64,000 nucleotides of DNA, taken from positions 52,610,202 to 52,674,201 of the forward strand of contig CM055312.2 in assembly GCA_029255685.2 (NCBI GenBank). The letters run 5' to 3'. A model generated the notes under the pieces. It made no database searches. It worked only from the letters and a program-made list of their open reading frames with translations, and was not told the origin of the DNA. The number at the start of each line of letters is the position of its first letter. The first letter of the stretch is position 1. Source of the DNA: Silene conica. Taxonomy: Eukaryota; Streptophyta; Magnoliopsida; Caryophyllales; Caryophyllaceae. Both the position numbers and the translations under genes were made by a program. Below are positions 1 through 11,438 of this stretch, one piece after another.

Positions 1-471
1 AACCATATCAAGTAAAGTTCGATTTCTCCGTTCGGACACACCATTTAATTGTGGTGTTCCAGGTGGAGTCAACTGTAGCACGATGCCACAGTCTTTAAGG
101 TGTTGATCAAACTCGTGTGAAAGATACTCACCACCACGATCAGAACGTATTGCTTTAATCTTTCTTCCCAGCTGGTTCTGTACCCGATTCTGGTATTCTT
201 TGAACTTGTTAAAGGATTCACTTTTATGCTTCATTAAGTAGACATAGCCATATCTACTCAAATCATCCGTGAAAGTGATGAAATACCTATAGCCTTCTCG
301 TGCGTTGATCTACATAGGGCCACATACGTCCGTATGTATGAGTCCTAATAGGTCGGCAGCGCGCATTCCAACACCTTTGAAGGAAATACGAGTCATCTTA
401 CCGATGAGAGATGATTCACACGTGCCATATGATTCGAAATCAAAGGGCGAGATAGCTCGATTTTGTATGAG
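1..471 (-). pseudogene. Copia integrase fragment downstream of a premature stop
   Basis: Continuation of the gag-pol reading frame beyond the stop at 472-474. On the minus strand it corresponds to the integrase zinc-binding region and catalytic core of the intact copy at 25850-26320. The Cys pair of the HHCC finger, the HTDVCGP-type first Asp region and the RSDRGGEY-type second Asp region can be recognised. It runs off the left edge before reverse transcriptase. The one decisive lesion here is the upstream nonsense codon; other differences from the intact copy are mainly substitutions. Confidence 0.8.
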
Positions 472-1908
472 CTATTTTACGCGTTTCTCATTTATGTGTC
501 CCATACGACAATGCCATAGGTAAGTTTGATCTTTGTCACCTACCTTTAATTTCTTATTATTCACATGTAATATTTCGGTGGTTTGATCTAAAACATAAAT
601 TCCATTCATGGAAACTGCCTTGCCATAAATCATATTGTGTAAGGAGAAAATACAGCTATTATTCTCTATTACAAATGAAAAACCGAGTTTGTCAAGCGCA
701 GAAACTGAAATAATGTTTTTGGACAAACAAGGAACATAATAACAGTTACATAAAGATAACTCGAATCCACTTGGAAGCTGGATCACGTATGTTCCCCTCG
801 AGAATGCGGCAACACGTGCTCCATTCCCGACACGCAGGTCAACCTCACCCTTGATTAGGGGTTCTTGGTTTCGGAGGCCCTGCACATGATTACATAGATG
901 AGAACCACAACCAGTATCTAGTACCCAAGTTCCGTAACTTGCATGGTTAATCTCAATCATGTGAATAAAAGAAGAAGAAGACATACCAACAGGAGTAACA
1001 CGGCCTGCCTTAATGTCCTCACGATACACGGGGCATGAGCGCCTCCAATGCCCAGTCTTGTGGCAATGGTGACATTCCATGCTTGTATCCTTGCTCTTTG
1101 TTTTGCCTTGTGAGTTGCTCGACTCACTTGGCCCACTCTTAGTAAATCCTGACTTCTTAAACTTGGGCTTGCCTAATGTTAGGTCGCCCTGAGCTTTAGC
1201 TTTACCCTTACCCTTACCCTTACTGGAGATCATGAGAACATCTTGCTTCACGCTCCCACTTAATTTCAGATCCTTCTCGGTCTGTACGAGAAGGGAGTGG
1301 AGCTCATGAGGAGTCTTCTTCATGTCGTTCATGTAATAGTTGGCCCTGAAGAGGGCGAACCCATCATGAAGCGAATGAAGCATTCGATCAACGATTATGT
1401 TCTCACTGATCTTGCAGTTTAGGGCCTCCAGTTTCTCGATATTCTCAATCATGTGAAGAATATGTGGGCTAAATGCTTGGCCCTTCAGGAGTTTCGCCTC
1501 AAAGAAGCGACAGGTATGCTCATAAGAAAAGATCCTCGGAGCTTTTGAGAATTCGTTAGTGAGCGTGGTGAAAATCTTGTTTGCACCATGGGCTATGAAG
1601 CGTCTTTGCAAATTGGATTCCATTGCATAGATGAGTACGTTATTTATCGCACCCGCTTCCATAACGAAGTCGCTATGAGCGCGAACTTCGTTAGCTCTAG
1701 CTCCAGTTCCTGGGTGTGCCGGAATTGGCTCAGTTAAATACTTAAGCTTTCCGTCAGCAATGGCAGCATTCCGTAGTGCTGCCTCCCAGTCAGAGAAGTT
1801 TGACCCATCATTCCTCAGTCTAGTAGACTGATTGATGGAGTCCATGAAAGCTTTTAGCCAGGATTCACGTGCTAGCTTGGCACTTGGCATTGGGTCTTCA
1901 CCAGCCAT
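472..1908 (-). pseudogene. Copia Gag-protease-start of integrase, truncated by a nonsense codon
   Basis: The 478-codon frame begins at ATG 1906-1908 with MAGEDPMPSAK, the same start as the intact copy at 24418. It contains the Gag (UBN2/retrotrans-gag) region at residues 1-230, a Lys/Gly-rich linker, a CCHC zinc knuckle (CHHCHKTGHWRRSC) near residue 280, the aspartic protease motif LDTGCGSH near residue 332, and the first half of the GAG-pre-integrase zinc finger (HCRMGHINEKRVK). It stops at TAG 472-474, where the intact paralog has CAG (Gln). That is a C-to-T change, as expected from deamination. Gag should still be translatable, but integrase, reverse transcriptase and RNase H are cut off. 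Confidence 0.9.
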
Positions 1909-3728
1909 TAGTTATACAGCAGTTTAATTGAACGTGTTCTACACTGAAAAGAAGATAAAACAGAACCATATAAGCAACTCATTGTTGTGATTTAAGTCTA
2001 TATTAAATAGAAATTTAAACTCGTAGACTCAAGCATTTATATAATTGATCTCCCTCAAGAATTATATAAACGATCCCAAGACTCAATTTCCGTATATTGA
2101 TAAGCCCACAGTTTGGCTAATTCCACCGTTGGAACTCTTGGTCGATAGATTTCCGTAAATCCTATCTATTAGTCCATCTCAGTCGCTAGATATTATCGAG
2201 TGACCATGATGTTGAGATAAAATAAATCATCTGTTCCCACTTACCCGACGTAGAAGGGGTCATATTATGCCTACCGACGAAGAAGGGATTCATGGGAGGC
2301 TGATTTATAAAGACTATTCTCAATTTTTGGTTATACGAGGAAGACCCCATCAACTTATATTTATTCATATTAAGTGAACTAAAATCTAGCATATGCGTGA
2401 ATGAATTAAATTAAGTGATGGCTTTGCACTTGACATGTGACATCTGTATTGTCACAGAAAACTAACGCGTAACCTCTACATGAGTCAGTTTTCAGGCATG
2501 TTATAGGTGGTTTGGTTTTAGGCGGAATATGATGCAAGCTATTATCGATGAAAGCATAAAATAAATGCGATAAACGTAAATAAAAGTCCAAGTATGGCCT
2601 ATCCTACCAAAATAAACATAAAACAACTTGGAATCCACTGTTGGACCCTAGAAGCTTGTCTTGATGTTCCATCTTGGTCCTTGCAGCGGGAGTGAGCATC
2701 CGGTCTCCGTCTTTAGTCTTCACAAAATTACTAATTTAAATTACAAATATAATCCTATTTACATTCTAATTTAAATACAAAAGTGATTACATGGCAAAAA
2801 CCCAAAACGGAGATACAAGATCTCAAAATTACAAGCAAGACTGTGTCCCATCATTACGGTAACACAATCTACTAAGGCCACACTAAGTTACAACCGTTTG
2901 CAAAAATTAAATACGTTATTGAAAGCATTCAAGGCATTCACAAGACGATAAATAAAAATGCATCAACTAAATAAAATTCATACATGACATAATACTGTTA
3001 TTATGATTAATAAATTTTTACCAAACCACCTTAAGGGATTAAAATTATGTGATTATACCGTTTTAATCACCAATTTTAATAAATTTATAATCCTATTATC
3101 TTAAACCGTTTTAAAATAATATGTATCAAACGAGGGTGAACCGTTTCACAAAATTAATAATATACTATTTCCGTATATAGTATATTACTAAAGGCCATGT
3201 GAAAATAAAACATGTTATTTTCAAAAAAAAAAAAAAAAAAACGAGTCTGTTACAGGGGGGAGGTCGACCGACCTAAACACGTGGTCGACCGACCTCCAGA
3301 CGAGAAACGGAAAAAATCTGTAACAGCATAGGCGGTCGACCGACCTATCAATCAGGTCGACCGACCACCAGACAGTAGAAACGAGTTTCAGAAAACGCAA
3401 AAATGCTGCACTTTTCGAAATCAAAACAAGTTTTTACCTTTTAAACTTTGATTAAAACAAGTAAATCAAAATTAACATGAACAAGGGTTCACATATTGTC
3501 AAGAATATCGATTAATTAACAATATGTAAACAGGAATCGAAAAACAAGATCGATTACACAAAAAGAAACTGTCGAAAAACAGAAACTTTACACAGGGGCG
3601 GTCGACCGACCGCTACAGCAGGTCGACCGACCGACATAGCGACAGTAACGAGATTTTTCAAAAATTTTTAAATAAAACTTATGAAAAACACAAAAGTAAA
3701 ATTTTCATGGCCTGGCTCTGATACCACT
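1909..3728 (-). other. Copia 1 leader (5' UTR) with six GGTCGACC palindromic tags
   Basis: The non-coding leader between primer-binding site and gag holds six copies of GGTCGACCGACC, whose core GGTCGACC is a perfect palindrome. Two lie close to the primer site (about 3599-3612 and 3620-3633) and four lie farther in (3261-3274, 3283-3294, 3333-3344, 3355-3366). A run of about 20 A at 3222-3241 and AT-rich DNA make up most of the rest. No convincing ORF is present. The stretch from 1909 to about 3220 aligns with 23100-24417 of Copia 2, but the tag sequences do not. Confidence 0.85.
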
Positions 3729-4800
3729 TGTGGGGAATAAAGCATGTATTCGCCCTAAACTTGCAGGATTATAATGAAAAATACAGTTGTGATTATCGTC
3801 ATAAGATAAATAAAAACATGAATAGAGTACAACCTTTAGTCCTTGTGCGAAAGGCCAAAGAACAGGAATTAACACAAAGTCCCTCCTATAACTTGCACCC
3901 AAGACTTAGATTGAGACGATGCCGCGTGTGCTAGAAATCCTCTCCAACTGCCTTGCAATATAGGGAGAGCTATTGAGGTTTTAGATGTGAGACCTGAGGT
4001 TTTGGGAGAAGAGTGCTCTCAAAACCCTAATTTTCTTTGAGATTTGTTTTACAGTGAAACAAGAGTAACCTGACATAAGGAGAGTCCTCCTCCTTATGTA
4101 GCTCTTGGCCGAAATTTCAAATAGGGTAGGAGTGGGCTTTCCACTCTTACCTTATTCTAATTCGTGATTCGACCCATTTAGCTAAAATTTATTCGCGGGT
4201 TTTATTTATAAATCGTATACATGTTATCAGATATTAATGCAGTCGATGTATTAATAATGGTCTGATAAAATTACGATATTGTATAATTACCCAAATTAAT
4301 ATAACTGTTTATATTAATACGCGAAATTAATATTTAATCAAATATAACCGTTTATATTTAATTTTACGAATTAATCATATAATCCGTATTAGCTAAAATT
4401 ATTTAATCCGTATTAAATAATAATCTCAACATCTTATTGACTAATTTAATAGTCAATACCTCTGACTAACTGTTTAGTCATATCCGACATAAATGTGATT
4501 GTATTTTCATACCTTCACATCTCTCAAACGTGTCCTATAGGTGTGACGTATAGGGACCAGTTGATCACCGCCATCCGTATGACAATAACGTCAAACTTAT
4601 CTAGCAAGCCAACCGTTATTGATAAACGTGGATCAACTGGTAATAATACAGAAGTATGCCCTTGTGATCCTTAAAGAGATTTAATAAGTCATTGTACTTA
4701 ATTGTTAAGGACACCAGCCCCAACAATCTCCCACTTGTCCGTACAAGGGTATGTGCAATGACGTTATCACACTACATGTGGAGGACACAAGGCTCCAACA
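3729..4800 (-). repeat. 5' LTR of Copia 1
   Basis: On the minus strand the core LTR (4725 to 3729) begins TGTTGGGGCTGG and ends in TTCCCCACA, like both LTRs of Copia 2. The primer-binding site follows directly. Another 75 bp (4726-4800) carry the sequence that in Copia 2 lies internally, just upstream of the 3' LTR: a TGTTGGAG start, then a polypurine-like GACAAGTGGGAGAT. Either the LTR of this copy really starts at 4800, or this is the 3' internal end of a tandemly joined element. Homology to Copia 2 stops exactly at TGTTGGAG (4800), which favours the first reading. Confidence 0.75.
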
Positions 4801-6230
4801 AACATACATCAAAGGTACACGGAACGAGTTTCAAACAAAACCGATCAATCGTTTAAAAGTTATAAACAATTAAAGGTGAACAGGGCTCTCAGCCGGTCAG
4901 TGGCAGGCAGCCGGCTGACCATCTTACAACCCGTGCCCCTTTTAAATTCCTTTGAAAACAAAACAAGGCGTCAGGGGTCCCCAGCCGGTCGGCAGGCAGC
5001 CGGCCCGCCGGCTGGACACCCACTCTCCCATTTCTTTCATTTAAAAACGTAAACAAGGTCAAGGGTTCCCAGCCGGTCGGCAGGCGGCCGGTCCACCGGT
5101 TGGGGGACCAAATTCTATGTGCCAACACCCTATTTTCTACGTATTTCGCGAAAAGGACAACTCGCGCTCCCAGCTGGTCGACCGGCGGCCGGTCGGTGGA
5201 CCGACTCAGAGTCCCTGAGCCTAAAAATCGCGTTTACAGAAATTTACAAATTCTACCAAATCGACATCAAGCTTCTACGATTACTACCAACAAGCAATTC
5301 CCAGCATACATAAGGTTTATACCATTCATTTTCAAGCATGAAATCTCAACAGTTAAGCATATTAGAAACACATCTTATATCCGTCTTAAGGATGGAATTT
5401 CTGAAAATCAACTATGAACATGTGAAACACAATCAAGGCATATAACAACATATTCATGTATTCCTAGCGTGATTCTAGGTCCATTGGACATAAACAACAT
5501 GTGAAATCAGAAACTTTATCATCTAAACCAAGAAAAAATGCTAATATTACAAATAAAGGCCGAGTTTCTCATTATCGTCACCTTTTAAGCGTTTAAGCTC
5601 CTATCTCCTCTTCAATCTCGCCACTAGCCTCCTTAGGATCATCTATGTCTTCACCTACAACATTCAAAACGGTTTTAAGACGCTAAAACTCGAATTATGC
5701 CAAAACAGCCCAAATTTCGAGTTGAAGGAAACGAGAAACGGAAGTGACGGATGACTTGCAAATTTCATGAGGATTCCGAAAATGTATTTATTACCTTGAT
5801 TCGGTGAACGGATGATGACGGAAATTGGAAAAGAAAATGAAGATTTAAGAGGGTTTAAGGAGAAATAAGTTTACAGTGTTTGTTTTTGAGGATGATGAAT
5901 GTGTCGACATTCATAAGGAAATGGTAGGGTTTTATTTGTCCTTTCCGTTTAAGTGACAAAGACCTTTGAAAGTGAACGGGTTTGTTGAGTCGGATTACTT
6001 GCCAAGTTATATTCGTCTTAAGGACTTAAGGTTCTTAAGACGAATCTTAACGGAACATTTAAAATTAACTTATCAGTAATCATTAAAGTGTTACTTTAAA
6101 ATGAATTAACATTAAATATTAAAATATTATTTTATCCCGTAACAATAATTGAAACCATTAAAATATATTTTATTACTTAAAATAATTAAAAGCCTTTAAA
6201 ATATAAATCACGAAAATATGGGATGTTACA
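4801..6230 (-). repeat. Gypsy-like LTR retrotransposon remnant with GC-rich tags
   Basis: On the minus strand this begins at 6230 with TGTAACATCCCATATTTTCG, a typical plant Ty3/Gypsy LTR start, so 6230 is taken as its outer edge against the ULP gene. It holds no convincing ORF. At 4885-5215 there are four GC-rich clusters built on AGCCGGTCGGCAGGC and its inverse CCGGC/GCCGG, spaced about 90-100 bp apart, standing out from AT-rich surroundings. Copia 1 probably inserted into this element. The internal end of the LTR was not resolved and no TSD can be seen. Confidence 0.55.
4885..5215. repeat. Four GC-rich inverted-repeat clusters
   Basis: Clusters start near 4891, 4982, 5070 and 5171. Each reads roughly AGCCGGTCGGCAGGCAGCCGG followed by a partly complementary CCGGCTGG or CCACCGGTTGG, so each can fold on itself. 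The fourth cluster contains GGTCGACC, the core of the Copia 1 tag. Spacer sequences between clusters differ, so this is not a simple tandem duplication. Confidence 0.7.
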
Positions 6231-7866
6231 CACAAAGAGATGGAGGAGATGATTTCAAACGCAACTTCATCGTTTATATTTTCTCTGCTCTTTTAGGCGG
6301 TGTTGTAGGGAACAAGGTCAGTTTGAAAGTGCTGAAAAGTCTGGTGAATACTGAGTTGATCTCTAGTTTCAACTGGTGCAACTTTATAAAAAAGAAATTG
6401 GCTGACCAAGTTCAGTCTTGGCAAAAGGAAGAGTTTGGGGTTAAACAGGTGAAAGAGAATTGGTTTGGTGGACCAATTATTCTGTTGCTCTTCATTTATC
6501 TAGACCGTTGTGTCTTTAAATCCCGCATTGTGAGTCGTCAATTTCCTACGTTATCGACTTGGACAAAAGATGCTATATCCAAGAGAATTAAGGAGGAATT
6601 GAATGACCCAACTTCCAAGGAGAGAACTTTCGGCAGGGGTTCTGTTGAGCCTCCAATTGTCACCCGTGAGCAGCATGAACCTTTGCTTGCTATTGAGTTT
6701 GCAACAGCCAAGCAAGCACAAAAATCTAAATCATCTGTTCAGCAAATTGTTGTTTGACAACCTGAACAAGAAGAATCTGAACAAGAAGAATCTGGAAAAT
6801 CTGAACAACCCAAACATGAAGGAGAAACTGAAAAGCCTGGCATTTCTGAAGATAGAAGTGCTGTGAAGCTTGTTACTTAGCTTGCGAAGTCAGCAAAAGT
6901 AATGGCTCATGCTTTCATGAACTACAAAAGTCTTGTCAGTCAAGCTTCCGTCAAATTACCTTCGTCAGCAACAGTTTCTAAACTAGTTGCACCTGTTGAT
7001 GGTATTGCAGATGGATTTAGGTTGTCTCAATAAGATAATAATGAGCAGAATGAGGAGAATGTTGAGACATCAAATAATGAGCAGAATGAGGATAGTGGGG
7101 AGATTGATGATAATTTGGAGAATGATGATAATGAGAAGCATAACGAGAAGGCGATTGTGGATGGTATTGGTGAGAATATTCATGAGGATGTGGATAATAT
7201 TTATGCAAGGTCTGCAGCTGAATTGTTGGCGTCATTGGACATAATGGGTGACTCCTTTAAACCAATACATCCACATTGTTCACCACCAAAATCAGAAATG
7301 CCAACCTTTAGGCTCTTTCCAGTTGATGACCACTTTTTATCTCAACCCTCTCAACCCGAACGTGAACCCTCTCAACCCGAACGTGAACGTGAACGTGAAC
7401 CTGAACCTGAACCTGAACCTGAACGTGAACCTGAACCTGAACGTGAACCTGAACCTGAACGTAAACCTGAACCTGAACCTCAACTTGAACATTCAACATG
7501 TTGTGATGAACCCGAACCCGATCGTTCAACATCTTGTGTTCAACCTAATCAGCCTGAACCTTCAACATCATATATTCATGCTGAAGGACCTGGACGACCT
7601 TCTATGTCCACACCAGTGGTAGAGGATCATCCTGTGGTAGGGAGCAGTGATAAAAAGGTCATTGACGTAGGAGATACTCCGAATGTTTACAAGCGTCGAC
7701 CCAAAGGTGAATGTCATTCACCTGTCAATCCAAAGGTGAAGAGGGCCATAGTTCCATCAGAGGTCTATCGATCTCCGTATTTCCAAAGAAACATGAATAT
7801 TCTTAAGGGTTTTACTCAAGCGGAGAAGTCTGTATTGGATTTCATCTTTTTGGATTCATGTGAAAG
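6231..7866 (+). pseudogene. MULE-borne ULP gene, 5' part, three in-frame stops
   Basis: One continuous frame (the frame of position 6218) encodes the C-terminal half of the helical domain that precedes ULP proteases in plant MULE genes (motifs FKRNFIVYIFSALLGG, SLVNTELISSFNWCNF, WFGGPIILLLFIYLDR, FPTLSTW). An acidic Glu/Gln/Asp-rich linker follows, then a Pro-Glu/Arg-Glu repeat, then KRRPKGECHSPVNPKVKRA and RSPYFQRN. The frame is broken by TGA 6755-6757, TAG 6878-6880 and TAA 7031-7033; all three fit C-to-T or G-to-A changes. The 5' end is lost at 6230, where a Gypsy-like remnant begins. The exon appears to end at 7866 before GTATTG. The gene continues at 32346 after the inserted elements. 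Its probable product is a SUMO/ubiquitin-like-protein protease carried by a transposon. Confidence 0.75.
7340..7490 (+). repeat. Minisatellite coding for a Pro-Glu/Arg-Glu tract
   Basis: Six-base units CCTGAA and CGTGAA (with CCTCTCAACCCGAA variants at the left) run in tandem inside the ULP reading frame and encode alternating Pro-Glu and Arg-Glu. The 6-bp period leaves all frames open, which explains long open frames on both strands here. Such low-complexity linkers are length-variable between copies. Confidence 0.9.
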
Positions 7867-8205
7867 GTATTGACTTATTTTATGAATTTTCAAACCTTGT
7901 ATTTTAATATTTCAGCCTGTTTTATTAACATGTTTCACAATATAGCCTTCCAGTTTCACTTAATAAGCTTCTAGTTTCACAGAATAAGCTTCTTGTTTCA
8001 CAGCCCTTATTCTGTGAAACTAAGCCGTTATTCTGTGAAACTAGAAGCTTATGTTGTGAAACTAAGCCCTTAATCTGTGAAATTTAAGAGTTTGGGTTTC
8101 ACAATGTAAACTTCTTGTTAAACAGAATAAGCTTCTGGTTTCACAGGATAAGTTTCTAGTTTCACATGTTAAGCATCTAGTTTCACAGTTTCACAGTTTC
8201 ACAGT
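7867..8205 (+). repeat. Intron segment filled with the 21-bp TTTCACAG motif
   Basis: From about 7930 to 8205, copies of CTAGTTTCACAGAATAAGC and its reverse complement follow each other at about 21-bp spacing in both orientations, so the block can form hairpins. It is the left remainder of an intron whose right remainder is at 18528-18691. LARD1 inserted between them. Confidence 0.85.
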
Positions 8206-9489
8206 ATGTCTGTAATAACCCGTATTATTATTATTAAATATAATAATTTTATGGGTAGATGATATAATTATTTATAATTGCTCGTTCAACAAGCTAGTGT
8301 ACACTCGTTTTATGTTAAGCGTTTTGGACTTCGGTGGGTTTCGAAATGGGAACCTAGCCATCAAATGATAATAATAGTAGTGTGGTGTTGGTGAGGCTCG
8401 AACCTAGGACCTGTGCCAGCATGGCCATGGGCCTCATTTTGTAAGCAAAACTATAGGCCACGTTGGTGTTTTCCTCAAACAACTATAAACCCTACCTACT
8501 GCCGTCACTTTTGAACACAATTCCTAAAACCTAGACTACCCTAATCTGCATTCCAACACCACACATCCGCAGCCGCCACAGCAGAGAGTGATTAGGAGGT
8601 TCTCACGGTGGTCTTAAGGTGGTCTAAGGGTGGTCGAAACACTTGAGAAGGAGGTAAGTCAGCACGTCGTTCTTTCATAATGTTCTGTCTGCGTCTTTTC
8701 TATCTATTAGTTTAAGTCGTGTCTTTGTGTTTTGTGGCTGACTCTCGTACAATAATGAACTATGGGGTTTGGGAGTCGTGTCTAACCACAGTCGTACCTT
8801 CATCATCCACCGAAGAACACCAGGCAGGGCTGTTTTCTGCCGCCTCTCATAGGAATTCCGTCAAACACCTTAAGTAGGGTCTGGGTGTATACGTTTTAAT
8901 ATTGGTTTAGATGCTTTCTCTGTGCACGTGGTTGATGGTTGTGGACTGGTGGTGGTCTGGGGAGTGCTGTGGTGGTGGTCACGGTGGGTATAACCGGTGG
9001 GGTAGGTGTCTAAGGGGGTGTTTGTTGTCCTAAGTAGTCACAGTTTTAGTTTGGTGTGTAAGGGCAGGGGTGTTGAAGGTGGTACCACCGTCGACTCGGG
9101 GGAGGTCGACACGGTGGTACCACTGCCGCGCATGGGTTCTGTGTCAGGGGTGGAATAGGTGGTGGTTTTCAGGCGATGCTAGGGCCGCTGGAAGGTGTCG
9201 ACAGTGGGGGTCTGTCCATACGAATTTTATCGGTTCAGGTGGGAACCAGGCCTGGTTAGGCTCTGGTCCGTTCCATTGGTGAGTGTCGAGGGTTGGGTAG
9301 GAGTGTCGGTGGTAGCAGGTGGTTGGGAGACTGGTGTACGGTGGTTGTCGGTGGTGGTAGTGGTGTTATGTGGTGGTATAGGGGGCTGTTTTCGAGCGCG
9401 CGAGTATTGTCGAAGTAGAGGTGTTAGTCCTTCGCGGTATTGTCGTTGTTTCAACATGAATCACGCCACTTTCTTTATCATTTTATTAT

Positions 9490-9522
<33 letters not shown>

Positions 9523-9577
9523 GATAGTATTGCTATTAGTGGTATTTTATTATTTATGGGTTGTTATTAATACTATT

Positions 9578-11438
9578 TTTTTTTTTTGGTGTAAGGTAAG
9601 TATATTATAAAAAAATATAGAGAGCATATACAAGAGTGCCTAGACTAGACTTTGTAAAAAAGCCTTGTCCTTGGCACTCAAATTAGTATCCAAACGACTA
9701 TGAATCATAATTCTCAACTCTGCCTTAATACTAGCTATTGCTATGTCTGGTCGTTTCACTGCCTGCTCCATTCTGCATTGGTTCCTTTGTCGCCAAATGT
9801 GATAAATGACTGCATTGATCATACCATTCCTTATTGCTCTCTGAAGCTTGGTTCCTTTCATTTTCAATCTCCACTGAGTATCAATAGCATAATTGCTCCT
9901 GAAATTGCCCCACTTAGCCACGCCATGTAGAATAAGTTTGATGTAATTGCATTGACAAAACAGATGAGCCACTGTTTCTTCTGCTTCCTCACATAGCCCA
10001 CAGGTAGCATTATCAATGAGCTGTAGTTGTTTCAGTTTGGCTTTGGTGTTCATTGCTGATAGTTGTTGCATCCAAGCCACGAAATTATGCTTTGGTATCC
10101 CCCACCGGGTCCAAACTAATTTGCTCCAGGAAACCCGTTGTTGTTTCTCTCTAAGCCAGTGATAGCCTTTTTCCACAGTATAAGCATCAGGTCCTTGAAT
10201 TGTCCATGCTCCTTCATTTACGGCCTGCTGCATTTGCTCTTTCATTTTACACAACTTTCTCCAGCACCAATTAGTATCATTAGGGGGGTAGTATTCTGCC
10301 CATGTTTGCTCCTTTAAGTATATATGATGTATCCACTCCACCCATAACTTATTGGCATTACTTTCAATCCACCAGGCTAGCTTCCCTATTGCTGCACAGT
10401 TCCATGTTGCAGAGATTTTTAAATTGAGCCCCCCTTCATTAAGAGGAGTGCAAACTCTTTGCCAAGCCACAAGAGGTACTTTGGTATACTCAGCAGTACC
10501 TGCCCACAAGTAGTTCCTGTAGAGGGCATCAACTTGTTTCATCACAGCCTTGGGCAACATGAAGATAGAAGCCCAGTAATTGTGTAGGGTTGCTAGAACA
10601 GCCCTTACCAGTACCAAACGTCCTGCATAAGAAAGCTTCTGAGCCCCCAATCTCCTAATTCTTTCAATAATCTTCTCCACCAGGGGTTGGCAATCCCTGA
10701 TAGTGAGCTTGGATGGTTTAATTGGTACCCCTAAATAATGAAACGGGAGGGTACCTTCAGTACAGCCAGATACATGCAGGATATCCTCCTTGGTTTGCTG
10801 AGAGACTCCATTGAAATAAGCATTAGACTTCCCCTTACTCATTTGAAGCCCAGATGTTTTTGAGAAGGTGGCAAATGTTCTCATTAAGATCATCATAGAC
10901 TTGATATCCCCCTTACTGAACAACAATAAATCGTCAGCAAACATCAGACAAGAAAGTTTCATGGTTTTGCATAGAGGATGGAATCTGAAATCCATATTAG
11001 TAGTTGTATATTGCAACAATCTATGTAGATATTCCATACAAATAGTAAATAGAAGGGGAGACAGGGGATCCCCTTGTCGCAGTCCTCTTTTCCCAGGAAA
11101 GAATCCAAATCCCTCTCCATTAAGATTAAGGGTATATGTTGCAGTAGAAACACATTGCATAATGAGTAATTGGAAATGTTCAGGAAAGTTTAGATGTTGC
11201 ATCATTTGTTCCAGAAATGTCCATTCCACTGTATCATAGGCCTTCTGGAGATCCACCTTAAAAATGCATCTTGGAGAGCAAGCTTTCCTATTATACAGTC
11301 TAATGAGGTCTTGACATATTAAAATATTTTCAATGATGCTTCTTCCTTTGATGAATCCATCTTGCACAGGTGACACTATGTCAGGAAGTACCTGTCCTAG
11401 ACTTTTGCATAATAATTTGGATATGGTCTTATAAATGA
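9578..11438 (-). mobile_element. 5'-truncated LINE (L1-type) inside the LARD1 LTR
   Basis: The 16-bp target duplication TGTTATTAATACTATT is found at 9562-9577 and 11439-11454. A poly(T) run at the left edge is the poly(A) tail on the minus strand. The sister LTR at 17350-17375 shows the empty site. The insert carries only the 3' two thirds of ORF2: part of reverse transcriptase plus the zinc-binding C-terminal region. It ends abruptly at 11438, the usual 5' truncation from target-primed reverse transcription. Confidence 0.93.
9640..11438 (-). pseudogene. LINE ORF2 fragment: reverse transcriptase and zf-RVT
   Basis: An uninterrupted frame encodes the end of a non-LTR reverse transcriptase: DGFIKGRSIIENI, FKVDLQKAYDTVEW, RGLRQGDPLSP, then LMFADDLLLFSKGD with the catalytic FADD, and a C-terminal cysteine-rich zf-RVT segment (CGLCEEAEETVAHLFCQC). 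The frame extends upstream into the LTR as about 23 Asn/Ile/Thr-rich codons that come from AT-rich LTR DNA on the opposite strand and are not part of the LINE. Endonuclease and ORF1 are missing. It is related to, but distinct from, the LINE at 18709-32228. Confidence 0.9.

Larger units (their letters stand above)
1..4800 (-). mobile_element. Copia element 1, decayed, truncated by the window edge
   Basis: Ty1/Copia LTR retrotransposon read on the minus strand. From right to left it shows one LTR (3729-4725, possibly to 4800), a primer-binding site complementary to initiator tRNA-Met just inside it (TGGTATCAGAGC on the minus strand, about 3717-3728), a leader of about 1.8 kb (1909-3728), gag-pol from 1908, and integrase sequence running off position 1. 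It belongs to the same family as the full-length element at 21670-30309, and the Gag proteins align almost residue for residue. It is older than that copy: it has an in-frame stop and scattered substitutions. The second LTR lies outside the window, so the TSD cannot be tested; the right-hand candidate is AACAT at 4801-4805. Confidence 0.9.

Noticed and set aside
3221..3424. Open frame across the GGTCGACCGACC tags (minus strand)
   Set aside because: Leader region between primer site and gag; it ends in poly-Phe from the A-run and is not conserved in Copia 2.
7017..7622. Open frames with Asn-Leu/Asn-Val or His-rich repeats overlapping the ULP exon on both strands
   Set aside because: Other-frame shadows of the CCTGAA/CGTGAA hexamer and Asp/Asn-rich linker; the frame with flanking conserved ULP-gene motifs is the real one.
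8386..8412. tRNA-like T-arm/B-box (GGTTCGAGCCTCACC on the minus strand), repeated at 16155-16181
   Set aside because: No cloverleaf, anticodon arm or A box can be built around it; it is part of the LARD1 LTR.
9070..9457. Trp/Gly-rich plus-strand frames and the Thr/Pro-rich minus-strand frame in the G-rich LTR domain (also 16839-17226)
   Set aside because: Present only as paired LTR copies, in GGT/GTGG low-complexity DNA without recognisable domains.
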